Notes: a model not told the origin generated them from the sequence alone. 64,000 nucleotides of DNA from Marinicella sediminis (GCF_002000055.1 NZ_MVBD01000006.1:62001-126000), one strand, 5' to 3'; shown: positions 25,030 to 33,587, counted from the stretch's first letter. Numbers and translations: made by a program.

Positions 25030-25809
25030 TTATTTATCGGCAATCACTTGTAAACCACAAGATGGACATGGTTGGTTAACTGACCGATGAATAAAATTAA
25101 ATTGACAACGGGGGCACCTGACTCTTCCATTGCGCTGAACTGAGACATTTGCAGGCCCTTCAATCCAGCCCGGGTCTTTTTCTTTAGACATAACCACGAT
25201 GACTTTCTCGTTCAGTTCAGCGTATTTCACAAATTTTTCTGGCGATAATCTTTGCAACCCTTTGAGTGCCTTTTGACAATTCTCAGTGATGATCAGGTCT
25301 TCCTCAATTGGTCGGAACGCCTGTCTTTGAATGTGTTTGAATACTTTTTCTGTCGCTGTAATTAAGTGTTCATAGATTTTTTCTGCCTGGTTTCGGCTGC
25401 TGTGTTCACTGCTCAGTGCAAAAGCCATCAATGCCGTGCCACTGAGGTGAAGATAATGCCCGTTAAAACAACCACTGGTTTTGGCCCAAAGCCTGGCTGC
25501 CCGTAACGTCTGATCCGGCAGGTTTTTTTCCTTCAGATTCTCATAAAGGGCCTGACAAGCCAAAGCCATCGCCTGGCCGTCCATCCAAAGATTTCTCAAT
25601 TGTGACTTGGTAGCGGATTCAACCAGAAGACTGGCCTGATTTTCCAATTGTCCAAGACAATTATTCAATTCTTCAAGCTGATCACTGAGTTCATCATGAG
25701 ACTTGTCGTGAAATTTCCTGGACTGTCTGCAATATCTGGCCGCCAGGTAAGAGGAATATGAAGGGTTACTTTTAAAAACTGTATTGATGAGCCTGGTTAT
25801 TAAGTTCAT
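25030..25809 (-). CDS. Hypothetical protein with C-terminal zinc ribbon
   Basis: A 259-residue soluble protein, largely alpha-helical by eye (Leu/Glu/Lys/Gln-rich, for example DELSDQLEELNNCLGQLEN), with no signal peptide. The last 35 residues form a four-cysteine zinc ribbon: CPRCQFNF and CPSCGLQ about 17 residues apart. Residues about 95-150 carry repeated helical pairs that could be a TPR-like unit. I do not recognise the family. Isolated on the minus strand between bioC and the FkbM gene, with no operon partner. Confidence 0.78.
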   Translation of the reverse strand: MNLITRLINTVFKSNPSYSSYLAARYCRQSRKFHDKSHDELSDQLEELNNCLGQLENQASLLVESATKSQLRNLWMDGQAMALACQALYENLKEKNLPDQTLRAARLWAKTSGCFNGHYLHLSGTALMAFALSSEHSSRNQAEKIYEHLITATEKVFKHIQRQAFRPIEEDLIITENCQKALKGLQRLSPEKFVKYAELNEKVIVVMSKEKDPGWIEGPANVSVQRNGRVRCPRCQFNFIHRSVNQPCPSCGLQVIADK

Positions 25810-25917
25810 ATCAAACGCACAGAACCATCAGTGATCGTGGTGTTGAATGCCAGCTGTCACAATAAACCGCTGTAGATGTATCCCGATTGTTCAAATGAAT
25901 TGCGCTGAAAACGTTCA

Positions 25918-26814
25918 TCAAGAAATCACCGGAACCCCTCGTTTGACATGCTTTTCCCTGGCATTGAAATGAATCGGCTGGCGCAGTTGGTAGATGAAGT
26001 TCATCCGGGTACGATGGGTTTCCAGGTAACTGCGTTGCTTGAGCACTTCCAGCAACTCACCTTCCCACAACTGTTGGTTGTTTTCAAAAATGAAACAATG
26101 TGGCAGCAAGTGGTGAGGGGCATCCATCAAAAAAGGAATCAGGGCGCGGTCCTCGGCCCCTTCAATGTCGCATTTAATGACATCGATGCGCGACAATTTC
26201 TGTTGGTCAATGACCTCCAGCAAGGGCTGACATGGTACCTGGATCTGTGATGAACCTGACTCTTTTTCCAACAATGAACTGGCACCGAGGTTGTCATCAT
26301 CCAAATACAAGGTGAATTCACCAGACACATCGCTGATGCCGGTGTTGATGACTTCGATACGGGGTTTTTCTTTGCGATGATCGCGGGTGGCCTGCAAGTT
26401 GAAATTCAGGCGGTTGGTTAACCGGGGGTTGGCCTCAATTGCCAGCACCGTGCCCAGACGGTTCAGACCAGTGATGGCCTGGGCAGAATAAATACCCACA
26501 TTGGCCCCGATGTCAACAAACACGCCTTCAGCCGGCAGGGCCTCCGTCATCACCTGTCGCTCAATGGCATCCCAGCGCCAGGGCATAAACACAAACCCCC
26601 GCTCTGAGACATTGTCGGTCAGGTGACAGCGCATGCGCACCTCACCAATGGCCAGATCCAGGGGCAGTTCACTGCCATTGATGACCTGTTTTCTTAACCA
26701 TTGGGCCAGCTGCTTACCCAACCAGTTGTTGGGCATGCGCTGACACCAGTCAACTTTACGCTGGATGTGTGGCTGTGGTTGAAAATGGCCAAATGGCTGA
26801 TCGGCCTGGCTCAC
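25918..26814 (-). CDS. FkbM-family SAM-dependent methyltransferase
   Basis: A 298-residue protein with the FkbM-type methyltransferase fold: motif I GVFVDIGANVGIYSAQA, LAIEANPRLTNRLNFNLQ, the mid-domain VINTGISDVSGEFTLYLD and IDVIKCDIEGAEDRAL with the family's conserved D-I-E-G-A-E. These enzymes O-methylate sugars or polyketides; the substrate here is unknown. The start overlaps the stop of a small membrane protein gene (ATGA). No glycosyltransferase or polysaccharide genes adjoin it. Confidence 0.92.
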   Translation of the reverse strand: MSQADQPFGHFQPQPHIQRKVDWCQRMPNNWLGKQLAQWLRKQVINGSELPLDLAIGEVRMRCHLTDNVSERGFVFMPWRWDAIERQVMTEALPAEGVFVDIGANVGIYSAQAITGLNRLGTVLAIEANPRLTNRLNFNLQATRDHRKEKPRIEVINTGISDVSGEFTLYLDDDNLGASSLLEKESGSSQIQVPCQPLLEVIDQQKLSRIDVIKCDIEGAEDRALIPFLMDAPHHLLPHCFIFENNQQLWEGELLEVLKQRSYLETHRTRMNFIYQLRQPIHFNAREKHVKRGVPVIS

Positions 26815-27062
26815 AGCAGAAAACGGATCACCAGGTAAGGCACCGCAACAAAAATCAAAATCAGGATTTTGTAGGCGGCAATGAAATTAAAATAAGTTCT
26901 GAGCAACTGGTCTTTTGACAAAGCAAAGAACTGTTGATGTAACCTCACCACCCAGTGCCTGCCCAGGGTCAGAAAGGCCAGGGTGATCAGTAGCAGGCCG
27001 AAATGAATCACCAGATTCCAGCCCAGAAAAGTTTGTATTGTTGCGATTGTGTCTGCAGTCAC
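26811..27062 (-). CDS. Small membrane protein (DUF6868-like)
   Basis: An 83-residue protein with two hydrophobic segments: TFLGWNLVIHFGLLLITLAFL near the N-terminus and a second (YKILILIFVAVPYLVIRFLL) at the C-terminus. The loop WVVRLHQQFFALSKDQLLRTYFNFIAAYK matches the W..RLH...F.L......YF...A.YK pattern that I associate with DUF6868. Start chosen at GTG 27062, which has GAGG eight bases upstream; a longer reading from 27146 would translate the dispersed repeat and is unlikely. Co-translated with the FkbM gene. Confidence 0.75.
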   Translation of the reverse strand: MTADTIATIQTFLGWNLVIHFGLLLITLAFLTLGRHWVVRLHQQFFALSKDQLLRTYFNFIAAYKILILIFVAVPYLVIRFLL

Positions 27063-27086
27063 TGTCGGGTCCTCATGGTCATGAAG

Positions 27087-27228
27087 CAATGATCTTGGGA
27101 CTTCATTCACTGTTATTCCTGACAAAAGTGAATGTGGCCCCGGCAATCATGTTGGGTTTCAAGCGCTCGACTCTCTGATTCGCTTGCGCTCTCCAGCCAA
27201 GTCGGCGGGTCGGGCTGATCATCAGCGC
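27087..27228 (-). repeat. Dispersed intergenic repeat, copy C (inverted, shortened)
   Basis: The reverse complement matches the ends of copies A and B: GCTGATGATCAGC...CGACCCGCCGACTTGG at one end, GCGAATCAGAG.GTCGA.CGCTTGA in the middle and CATTCACTTTTGTCAGGA...AGTGAATGAAGTCCCAAGATC (split here) at the other. Two inner blocks present in A and B are missing, and the terminal hairpin is degenerate. It directly abuts the 5' end of the DUF6868-like gene. Confidence 0.8.
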
Positions 27229-27270
27229 TACCCAGCCAGGTCAACCTGACCTGGCTGTTGTGAAGTATTA

Positions 27271-27777
27271 TTATAGTTTACGGCCGAGCTTTTTTTCGAT
27301 TTGTTTCTTTTCCCATTGGGTACCAAATGAGCCAAAGACCTCAAAAGCCACCAGGCCATGAATGATCAGGCCGGCCACCCAGCCCAAAATAAGCCAACCC
27401 AGCTGTGGATGTGCGAACTTTCCGGTGACCAGGAAGGCCACCATGAAAACCACGAACATAAAAAGATGCCCGTAGAATTCTTTGATGCCTTTGACGTAAT
27501 TAATGGCTTCTTTTTCTGCTTTTGAGACTGTTGGCTGGTTGGGCGTTGAGTCTTTGACTGGTTTGTCACTTTCAGTGGATGTCATTTGTGTTTCTCCGGT
27601 TGTGGTAATAAAAGTATTTACTTCCACCTGAAATACAGCGGCCAGGGCGTTGGCAGAATCAAGGCTGGGCTGTGCACCTCGCTCAATGCGTTGTATGGTG
27701 CGTACACTCAGCCCTGAAATTTCTGCCAGTTGTTCCTGTGACCAACCTTTTTGTAATCTGAGTTTGCGTAAAATCAT
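27271..27777 (-). CDS. XRE-type HTH regulator fused to a 2TM domain
   Basis: A 168-residue protein. Residues 1-58 are a lambda-repressor-like helix-turn-helix (LRLQKGWSQEQLAEISGLSVRTIQRIERG). A polar linker of about 40 residues follows, then a 2TM domain (INYVKGIKEFYGHLFMFVVF, then GWLILGWVAGLIIHGLVAFEVFG and W-EKKQIEKKL). In the 2TM family this domain is often attached to HTH or histidine-kinase proteins and anchors the regulator to the inner membrane. ATG at 27777 has GGAG just upstream; ATG at 27807 is an alternative. Target genes unknown. Confidence 0.9.
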   Translation of the reverse strand: MILRKLRLQKGWSQEQLAEISGLSVRTIQRIERGAQPSLDSANALAAVFQVEVNTFITTTGETQMTSTESDKPVKDSTPNQPTVSKAEKEAINYVKGIKEFYGHLFMFVVFMVAFLVTGKFAHPQLGWLILGWVAGLIIHGLVAFEVFGSFGTQWEKKQIEKKLGRKL

Positions 27778-27971
27778 CGGTCTCCGTTGTTTATCAAGTG
27801 CAGCCATTATCACCAGCCAGAAGTGGCCTGAACACGACAGCGTCACGCCATGACGGGTTACTGTCAGGTTATTATAGCTGATTCAATACCAAACTGAAGC
27901 ACACGGGCGGGGGATCTCTCAAAAGGCATCTGGACCTTGATTTGCTGATTGATCAGAGATCAAGTTAAAAT

Positions 27972-28778
27972 ATGGACATGGAATCACAAACATTGAATGA
28001 CTTATTCGCTTCCACCGGAATTGCCCGGGAACAATGGCAACAAGCGATGAACTCAAACACAAGGATTGCACAACTTGATACCCCACAAGGTACATTCTGG
28101 TTAAAAAAATCAGCGCCACCGCGAGGCGAGTTCCGTTACCATGCCTTGAATTTTTTCAGCTGGATCATGCGCCTGTCTTTATTGAAAGCCGTCCCTCAGC
28201 CAGGTGGGAAAGCCGCCATTGCCATGGAGATCAACCGCATCGAACAGCTTACACAGTCTGGTGCACTGGTTCCCGAAGTGATCTCCAGCAGTGATGACTG
28301 GTTGTTGATTCGTCATGCCGGAGACTCCATTGTGAACATCTTAAAATCTGCCGACACCATTCAATGTCAGCGCCAATACCTCTTCAAACGAATCCTGGTG
28401 GCCTTGCGCAGAATTCATCACAACCAGCAATACCTGAGCCAGGCATTCATCAGAAACATCCTGCTGGATCAACAGCAGGACCGCATTGTCTTTATTGACT
28501 TTGAAGATGACCCACTGGCTGTCATGAGTCTGGCTGATGCCCAGGCCCGCGATCTGTTGCTGCTGATCAATTCCACCGCTCGCTTTTTCATCAATGACCA
28601 GGCTTTTTTACATCGCTGCATTCAGGGTTTTCTCAGCGATCATGACCCCCAGGTGATTGAAACGTTGAGAATTGCCAGTCAACGACTGCAATGGGTCACC
28701 CGTATTCCTTTTCAGCGATTGTTTGGTCATGACTATCAAAAACTCAAAACCGGAATCCTGGCCCTTAACGGTCTTTGA
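27972..28778 (+). CDS. Kinase-like (LPS kinase/BUD32-type) protein with altered catalytic loop
   Basis: A 268-residue protein that reads like a small bacterial kinase of the WaaP/Kdo-kinase/BUD32 type: a beta-rich N-lobe with FWLKKSAPPRGEFRYHALN (the lysine-containing strand), a central helix with AIAMEINRIEQLTQSG (the E of the K-E pair), an alpha-E-like LFKRILVALRRIHHNQQYL, then FIRNILLD and IVFIDFEDDP. The last Asp corresponds to the metal-binding DFG/DFE position. At the catalytic-Asp position of the loop there is a Gln (LSQAFIRNIL), so activity is uncertain. It overlaps the convergent acyltransferase gene by 14 bases. Confidence 0.75.
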   Translation: MDMESQTLNDLFASTGIAREQWQQAMNSNTRIAQLDTPQGTFWLKKSAPPRGEFRYHALNFFSWIMRLSLLKAVPQPGGKAAIAMEINRIEQLTQSGALVPEVISSSDDWLLIRHAGDSIVNILKSADTIQCQRQYLFKRILVALRRIHHNQQYLSQAFIRNILLDQQQDRIVFIDFEDDPLAVMSLADAQARDLLLLINSTARFFINDQAFLHRCIQGFLSDHDPQVIETLRIASQRLQWVTRIPFQRLFGHDYQKLKTGILALNGL

Positions 28779-29949
28779 TTTTTACCGGCGCGCGTTCAAT
28801 TTTCAGACCAAACAACAGTCGCAGCACCGCAAAGCGACGAATGATTTCATAACCAGCGAAACACCCGGCAAACGTCAGCACAATGACCCAAATGGGCTCC
28901 AACACCGGGCCCCACTGTTGGGGTGCCAACCACCAGGCCAGCACAATGATCAATGTTTGGTGCAAAATGTACCAGGGATATACCGCTTCGTTCAGGTAAG
29001 GCAACCAGCGGTGATTGTGATTCAAACAAGCCCGGGCATAGCCCAGAATGACCAGCAGCCACAACCAGCGGTTCAGGTAGACCAAACCTGTCTCCAACAC
29101 CTCCATCAGTTGCCCTGGTGATTCGGTGCGGCCCTGAAAATACCTATGATAATAGCCGATCAGTACCGCATAACTGACCACAGCCAGAATCAGCAGGCGG
29201 CTCCGGTTTGCCGCCACCTGTTGCCAGAACTGTCGGTGCCAGCCAATCAGAAAGCCACAACACAAAAAAGCAAAACCCCGGGCTTTTCTGATCCCTTCTC
29301 CATCATCCGGAAACAAGCCCAGGTGTAACACACTCATGCCTGCCACCAGCCCCAAAGTCAACGGCCACAATCCCCAGGTGGCAAACGGCCGTTCCATCCA
29401 TGGCCACAGTTTCAACCAACGCAAAACCAGGTAACCACCGAGTAAATACATGGAAAAATACCACAGTTCTCGGATGTACCACAGGTGATTAACATCCACA
29501 TGTGGGAAGATACCCGATTGGTATTCGGTAAAGTAAGGGTGTGACAAATCGAAAAAGGCCTGATAAAACTGATGGTAAGAGATTGAGGGCAAATCACCCT
29601 TTGACAGCATCTCTACATAAAGCTGTGGCGGCACCACCACCCAGATACCAAATAACAATGGCACCCACAGTCGCACCGTACGCAGTGCGACAAAGCGTCC
29701 GAGACTGACTTTGCTGACCAAAATACGCATGGCAATACCGGAAATCAGAAACAACAGTGGCAGGCGCCATTGATTGACCAGGATCATCAGGTTTTGCAGC
29801 CATTCTGACCGGTGTTCTGATTTATAATGAAAGCCCCAGTCCGCCACATATAGCATGCCTGCATGATAGAAAATCAACAACCCAAATACCAGAATTCGCA
29901 ACCAATCCAGGTCGTACCTGCGCTCTGTCACTGTCAAATCGTCTGCCAT
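28765..29949 (-). CDS. Acyltransferase 3 family membrane protein
   Basis: A 394-residue integral membrane protein with about ten hydrophobic helices. The start RRYDLDWLRILVFGLLIFYHAGM carries the family's 'lD.lR...f..ii..H' signature, followed by RLPLLFLISGIAM and RTVRLWVPLLFG. The later NEAVYPWYILHQTLIIVLAW is the typical C-terminal 'y..Y..H' block. Such enzymes O-acylate glucans, LPS or other envelope glycans; the acceptor here is unknown. Divergent from the membrane LytTR regulator, so co-regulation is possible. Confidence 0.92.
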   Translation of the reverse strand: MADDLTVTERRYDLDWLRILVFGLLIFYHAGMLYVADWGFHYKSEHRSEWLQNLMILVNQWRLPLLFLISGIAMRILVSKVSLGRFVALRTVRLWVPLLFGIWVVVPPQLYVEMLSKGDLPSISYHQFYQAFFDLSHPYFTEYQSGIFPHVDVNHLWYIRELWYFSMYLLGGYLVLRWLKLWPWMERPFATWGLWPLTLGLVAGMSVLHLGLFPDDGEGIRKARGFAFLCCGFLIGWHRQFWQQVAANRSRLLILAVVSYAVLIGYYHRYFQGRTESPGQLMEVLETGLVYLNRWLWLLVILGYARACLNHNHRWLPYLNEAVYPWYILHQTLIIVLAWWLAPQQWGPVLEPIWVIVLTFAGCFAGYEIIRRFAVLRLLFGLKIERAPVKIKDR

Positions 29950-30054
29950 GAATCATCCTCAAATCATCAATGATATGTTGAGCAAACCCCGAAACAAAGG
30001 GCTCTGGGATCAATCCCATGAATTCCGGGACGAACGCCAAAGAGGTTTGTTTTG

Positions 30055-30885
30055 GTGAACCGGTTTTCCCGTTCCCCGTGGTCTTTATGGGTTGTGTTGT
30101 TTGTGCTTGGCGCCTTGTTGGCGCTGAACAACAGCCTGACCACCACCGCTGATTTATCACGCAATCAAATTACCTACAAAGCCTGGGAGCCCTACGTCTG
30201 GGAATACAGCAGTTTTGTGGTGATCTTTGCCTTGTACGCTTTGGTCATACAGGTCACTGTCCGTTGGCCCTTGTTTTTCCACCAGCGTTGGCCCCGGCAC
30301 CTGCTCATACATGCGACCGCCAGTGTGGTGTTTTCCGTATCTCACGTGGTGCTGATGGTTCTCATCCGAAAAGCGATTTATCAATTAACCGATGGCACTT
30401 ATGATTTTGGTGACTGGGCCACAGAACTGGTTTATGAATACCGCAAAGATGTATTGACCTATTTCACTTTTGTATTGATTTACACTGGCTGGAAATACTG
30501 GATTCGGATCCAGACACAACAGTCATCTGATCCACCGGTGCGACTGAAGGTCACCCATAAAAAGGGCACCCGCTGGGTGGCCCTGGCTGAAATCATCAGC
30601 ATCGAATCAGGCGGCAACTACATTTACCTGCATACCCGTGATGAGGTGCTGCCTATGCGCGGCACCATGAAAACCATCATGGACGAATTGAACCCTCAGC
30701 AATTCATCCGGGTTCACCGCTCATACATCATCAACACCCTGTGCATAGAAAAGCTCACCGACTTATCTAAAGATCCCTGTACGCTGGTATTGGTCAACGG
30801 AAAAAAAGTGCCCGTTTCCAGAACATACCGGGCTGAATTAATGGCCATCATTGACCAACCTCAGACGGGTCTGGTGGTAAACTGA
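30055..30885 (+). CDS. Membrane-bound LytTR-family transcriptional regulator
   Basis: A 276-residue protein: four hydrophobic helices in the first 150 residues (LWVVLFVLGALLAL, SFVVIFALYALVIQVTV, LLIHATASVVFSVSHVVLMVLI, VLTYFTFVLIYTGWKYW), then a LytTR DNA-binding domain (about 178-270) with WVALAEIISIESGGNYIYLHT, EVLPMRGTMKTIMDEL, FIRVHRSYIIN and KKVPVSRTYRAEL. The domain binds paired short motifs upstream of target genes. GTG 30055 or TTG 30052 both fit the AGAGG site at 30041. It is divergent from the acyltransferase and followed 4 bases later by a DUF2007 protein. Confidence 0.92.
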   Translation: MNRFSRSPWSLWVVLFVLGALLALNNSLTTTADLSRNQITYKAWEPYVWEYSSFVVIFALYALVIQVTVRWPLFFHQRWPRHLLIHATASVVFSVSHVVLMVLIRKAIYQLTDGTYDFGDWATELVYEYRKDVLTYFTFVLIYTGWKYWIRIQTQQSSDPPVRLKVTHKKGTRWVALAEIISIESGGNYIYLHTRDEVLPMRGTMKTIMDELNPQQFIRVHRSYIINTLCIEKLTDLSKDPCTLVLVNGKKVPVSRTYRAELMAIIDQPQTGLVVN

Positions 30886-30889
30886 AAAT

Positions 30890-31228
30890 ATGCAAAAAGT
30901 ATTTGTCGACGAAATGTTCTCTTGGGTGATGCAAGCCAGGAATCTACTGGAAGATGCAGACATCCCTTGTTTCATTAAAAACGAATTTTCCGGCAACGTC
31001 GCCGGCGAAGTTCCCTTCCTGGAAACCTGGCCGGAACTATGGGTCCATCGTGACAGTGATGTGAACCGGGCCATGGACTTACTCAAACCACTGCGTGCCA
31101 GCCGCAAAGCCGATGAAAAACAATTAGCCGTTGCTGAGGACTGGCGATGCCCAGGCTGTGGTGAAACCAATGAGGGTCAATTTGCCTTGTGTTGGTCTTG
31201 TGGTCTGGTGGCAGAGATGGCCCCCTAA
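30890..31228 (+). CDS. DUF2007-domain protein with C-terminal zinc ribbon
   Basis: A 112-residue protein. Residues 1-70 fit the DUF2007 'putative signal transducing protein' domain (VFVDEMFSWVMQARNLLEDADIPCFIKNE, PELWVHRDSDVNRAMDLL). The tail holds CPGCGETNEGQFALCWSCG, a two-CxxC zinc ribbon. It begins 4 bases after the LytTR stop, so the two form an operon, and it overlaps the convergent gene by 4 bases. A regulatory or adaptor role is plausible but unproven. Confidence 0.88.
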   Translation: MQKVFVDEMFSWVMQARNLLEDADIPCFIKNEFSGNVAGEVPFLETWPELWVHRDSDVNRAMDLLKPLRASRKADEKQLAVAEDWRCPGCGETNEGQFALCWSCGLVAEMAP

Positions 31229-31848
31229 TTTGCAGGTAAGCTCATCATTAAAAAACCAGAAAAAGCCGCATTGCTTCCAGCCAGAGAAGGTACCACCTGC
31301 TGCTTCATGTCCATGATATTTGCTCTGTAACGTTGATAAAAATCCCAGCTGGGCCGTGGCTTGTACACCAAGTCTTGCAGCTCAAACCAATGAATCACTC
31401 CTTTGGCTGTGGTGGGTTTAACAAACACTTCACGATGAGGCCATACGTAATTGGGTAATATCGTCATCAATGACCACTTGGCCAGCTTTTGTGTCATCAA
31501 CAGGTTCAACAGATCCTCGAATCCACGGTGCTGGTCACCATACAACTGTTCATAAAAAGCCTCACTCAGACGGTCCACATCAGTACCCGGCAAGGACTTG
31601 ACAAAATCCTTGAATTTAGGCTTTTCAAACATAGAAACCATCGATGACCGGCTGACCATCCTGATCATCTCTTCCACAATACTGTGTGGTTTATTAAACG
31701 CCTGTTTGTCAAACAAAGCCTGACACTGCTCTATCATTTGTGGCATGCGGTGCTTTTTTCCAATCGCCAGCAATCCAGGATCAGCAAATCCTTGCGGATA
31801 CAGTTGTAAGAATTGTGCTTCGGCTTGTTTCAGTTTATCAAGGTTCAT
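31225..31848 (-). CDS. Conserved-looking hypothetical protein
   Basis: A 207-residue cytoplasmic protein without signal or membrane segments. It has a helical N-terminal half (LDKLKQAEAQFLQLYPQGF, IEEMIRMVSRSSM-like helices) and an aromatic-rich C-terminal half (WPHREVFVKPTTAKGVIHWFEL, YKPRPSWDFYQRYRANIMDM). The balanced codon use and clear termination suggest a real gene. I do not recognise the family and see no catalytic signature. Monocistronic, convergent with the DUF2007 gene. Confidence 0.78.
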   Translation of the reverse strand: MNLDKLKQAEAQFLQLYPQGFADPGLLAIGKKHRMPQMIEQCQALFDKQAFNKPHSIVEEMIRMVSRSSMVSMFEKPKFKDFVKSLPGTDVDRLSEAFYEQLYGDQHRGFEDLLNLLMTQKLAKWSLMTILPNYVWPHREVFVKPTTAKGVIHWFELQDLVYKPRPSWDFYQRYRANIMDMKQQVVPSLAGSNAAFSGFLMMSLPAN

Positions 31849-31981
31849 GACCAGATCTCATAGCGCTCAAGCTTCATTGTATAACCAGGAGCTGTGACTG
31901 GTAAAGTTTGCCGGCCAGTGTCATTCCCTTATTCAGCAGGGTCATCTACAATATTGCAGCAATGCACCTCAGATCATCAAC

Positions 31982-33121
31982 ATGACCACAAAAACACACT
32001 TTGAAACACGGGCCATTCAAGCCACCGAACCCCATGAGGACCAGACCGGTTCGGTGGCCAATGCCATTTACCCTTCCACCACTTTTAAACGGGAGACCGA
32101 CGGCAGTTATCAAAGTGGTTTTATTTACACCCGCGATGACAACCCCAACCGTCAATTGCTTGAACAGGCCCTCGCCGAGCTGGAAGGTGGATCACGGGCT
32201 TTTGCTTTTGCCTCTGGAATGGCTGCCATCAGCGCCATGCTGCAAACCCTGCAATGTGGCGATCATGTAATCCTGCCTGACGATGCCTATTATTCTGTCC
32301 ACGCTGCGGCAAAGGAGGTGTTTGAACGGTGGGGACTGACCCACAGCCTGGTTGACATGACCGATCTCAATGCGGTCCGGTCTGCCATCAATGAACAGAC
32401 CCGGTTAATCTGGCTCGAATCCCCATCCAACCCCCTGCTCAAAGTCTCAGACATCCGAACCGTCACCCAATTGGCTCACCAACACAATGCCCTGTGTGTG
32501 GTTGACAACACCTGGTGCACGCCGGTGTTACAACAACCATTGGCATTGGGTGCCGACGCCGTGATGTACTCGACAACCAAGTATTTTGGTGGTCATTCGG
32601 ATTGCCTCAGTGGCGCACTGGTACTGAATCCAAAGGCACCTGAAGAACTGACCACCCGACTCAAGCACATTCAAAAACTCAGTGGTGCAGTACCATCACC
32701 CTTTGATTGTTGGCTGATTACCCGAGGCATCAAAACCCTCAAACTGAGGCTGATGCAACAAACCACAAATGCCAGTCAACTGGCTGGTTTTCTGGATCAG
32801 CATCCGGCCATTGATGCGGTGCACTATCCTGGTTTAACCAGTCACCCTCAGCATGCCATTGCGGCGGCACAAATGACACATGGTTTTGGTGCCATGATGT
32901 CCGTACAGTATGCTGACAAAGCCTCTTCGATGGCGCTGACCGGACGACTGAAACTGTTCACTGCGGCGACTTCGCTGGGTGGTGTGGAAAGCCTTATAGA
33001 ACACCGGAAATCAGTCGAAGGCGATGCCAGTTTAACCCCGGATAACCTGCTGCGGATTTCAGTGGGTATTGAACACATTGATGACCTCATTGCTGACTGG
33101 ACCGATGCATTGAATGGTTAA
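31982..33121 (+). CDS. Cystathionine gamma-synthase/lyase-type PLP enzyme
   Basis: A 379-residue Cys/Met-metabolism PLP enzyme. Visible features are ETRAIQATEPHEDQTGSV, YPSTTF, YTRDDNPNRQLLEQALAELEGG, FASGMAAISA (phosphate site), the stacking Tyr in DDAYYSV, ESPSNPLLKVSDI, VDNTWCTP (Asp to the pyridine N) and the Schiff-base lysine in MYSTTKYFGGHSD. The C-terminus has SLGGVESLIEHRKS. It works on homoserine esters or cystathionine in methionine/cysteine interconversion; synthase versus lyase cannot be settled by eye, so no symbol is given. The HRKSVEG segment differs from the common HPASMTH and argues against classic MetB specificity. Confidence 0.92.
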   Translation: MTTKTHFETRAIQATEPHEDQTGSVANAIYPSTTFKRETDGSYQSGFIYTRDDNPNRQLLEQALAELEGGSRAFAFASGMAAISAMLQTLQCGDHVILPDDAYYSVHAAAKEVFERWGLTHSLVDMTDLNAVRSAINEQTRLIWLESPSNPLLKVSDIRTVTQLAHQHNALCVVDNTWCTPVLQQPLALGADAVMYSTTKYFGGHSDCLSGALVLNPKAPEELTTRLKHIQKLSGAVPSPFDCWLITRGIKTLKLRLMQQTTNASQLAGFLDQHPAIDAVHYPGLTSHPQHAIAAAQMTHGFGAMMSVQYADKASSMALTGRLKLFTAATSLGGVESLIEHRKSVEGDASLTPDNLLRISVGIEHIDDLIADWTDALNG

Positions 33122-33138
33122 AATATCTTAAAAAAAGC

Positions 33139-33174
33139 TTGCCTTTTCTTTCCATGGTGCTACATTATTAGCAC
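33139..33174 (+). promoter_or_regulatory. Promoter with overlapping BlaI-type operator
   Basis: -35 TTGCCT (33139-33144) is followed after 16 bases by TACATT (33161-33166). The perfect inverted repeat GTGCTA-N6-TAGCAC (33157-33174) covers the -10 region and ends 11 bases before the blaI-like start codon. Position and symmetry fit autorepression by a MecI/BlaI dimer. Confidence 0.7.
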
Positions 33175-33185
33175 ACTGCTACAAA

Positions 33186-33587
33186 ATGAGCACCATGAAT
33201 TATACAGAACCCTATCAACAACTGAGCCGCCGTGAACGACAAATCATGGACATTGTTTTCGCTGAACAGCAGGTGTCCGCTCAACAAGTGCTGGACCAGC
33301 TACCTGACCCTCCCAGCTATTCAGCCGTGCGGGCCATGCTCAGCCGACTGGTCAAAAAAAACATCCTGAGTCACCACCAGGCTGGTGCCAAATATGTCTA
33401 TCAGGCCGTGATGGACCCCAACCAGGCGCAGCAAAGTGCCTTAAAGAACCTCACCCGAACTTTTTTTAATGACTCTCCGGCAGCAGCGGTCACGGCTTTA
33501 TTAGGCCTGGAAAAAGAGGGGCTCACGACACAGGAACTGGATGACATCATGCAACAAATTGAAGCCGCCAAAAATCGGGGAGCATGA
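33186..33587 (+). CDS. BlaI/MecI/CopY-family transcriptional repressor
   Basis: A 133-residue winged-helix repressor: LSRRERQIMDIVFAEQQVSAQQVLDQL, PSYSAVRAMLSRLVKKNIL (recognition helix) and the wing HHQAGAKYVYQAV, then the dimerisation tail with FFNDSPAAAVTALLG. In the family, the repressor is cleaved after the partner membrane metalloprotease is activated. That partner gene overlaps its stop codon (ATGATGA). A symmetric operator lies over its own promoter, so the operon is probably autoregulated. Confidence 0.95.
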   Translation: MSTMNYTEPYQQLSRRERQIMDIVFAEQQVSAQQVLDQLPDPPSYSAVRAMLSRLVKKNILSHHQAGAKYVYQAVMDPNQAQQSALKNLTRTFFNDSPAAAVTALLGLEKEGLTTQELDDIMQQIEAAKNRGA

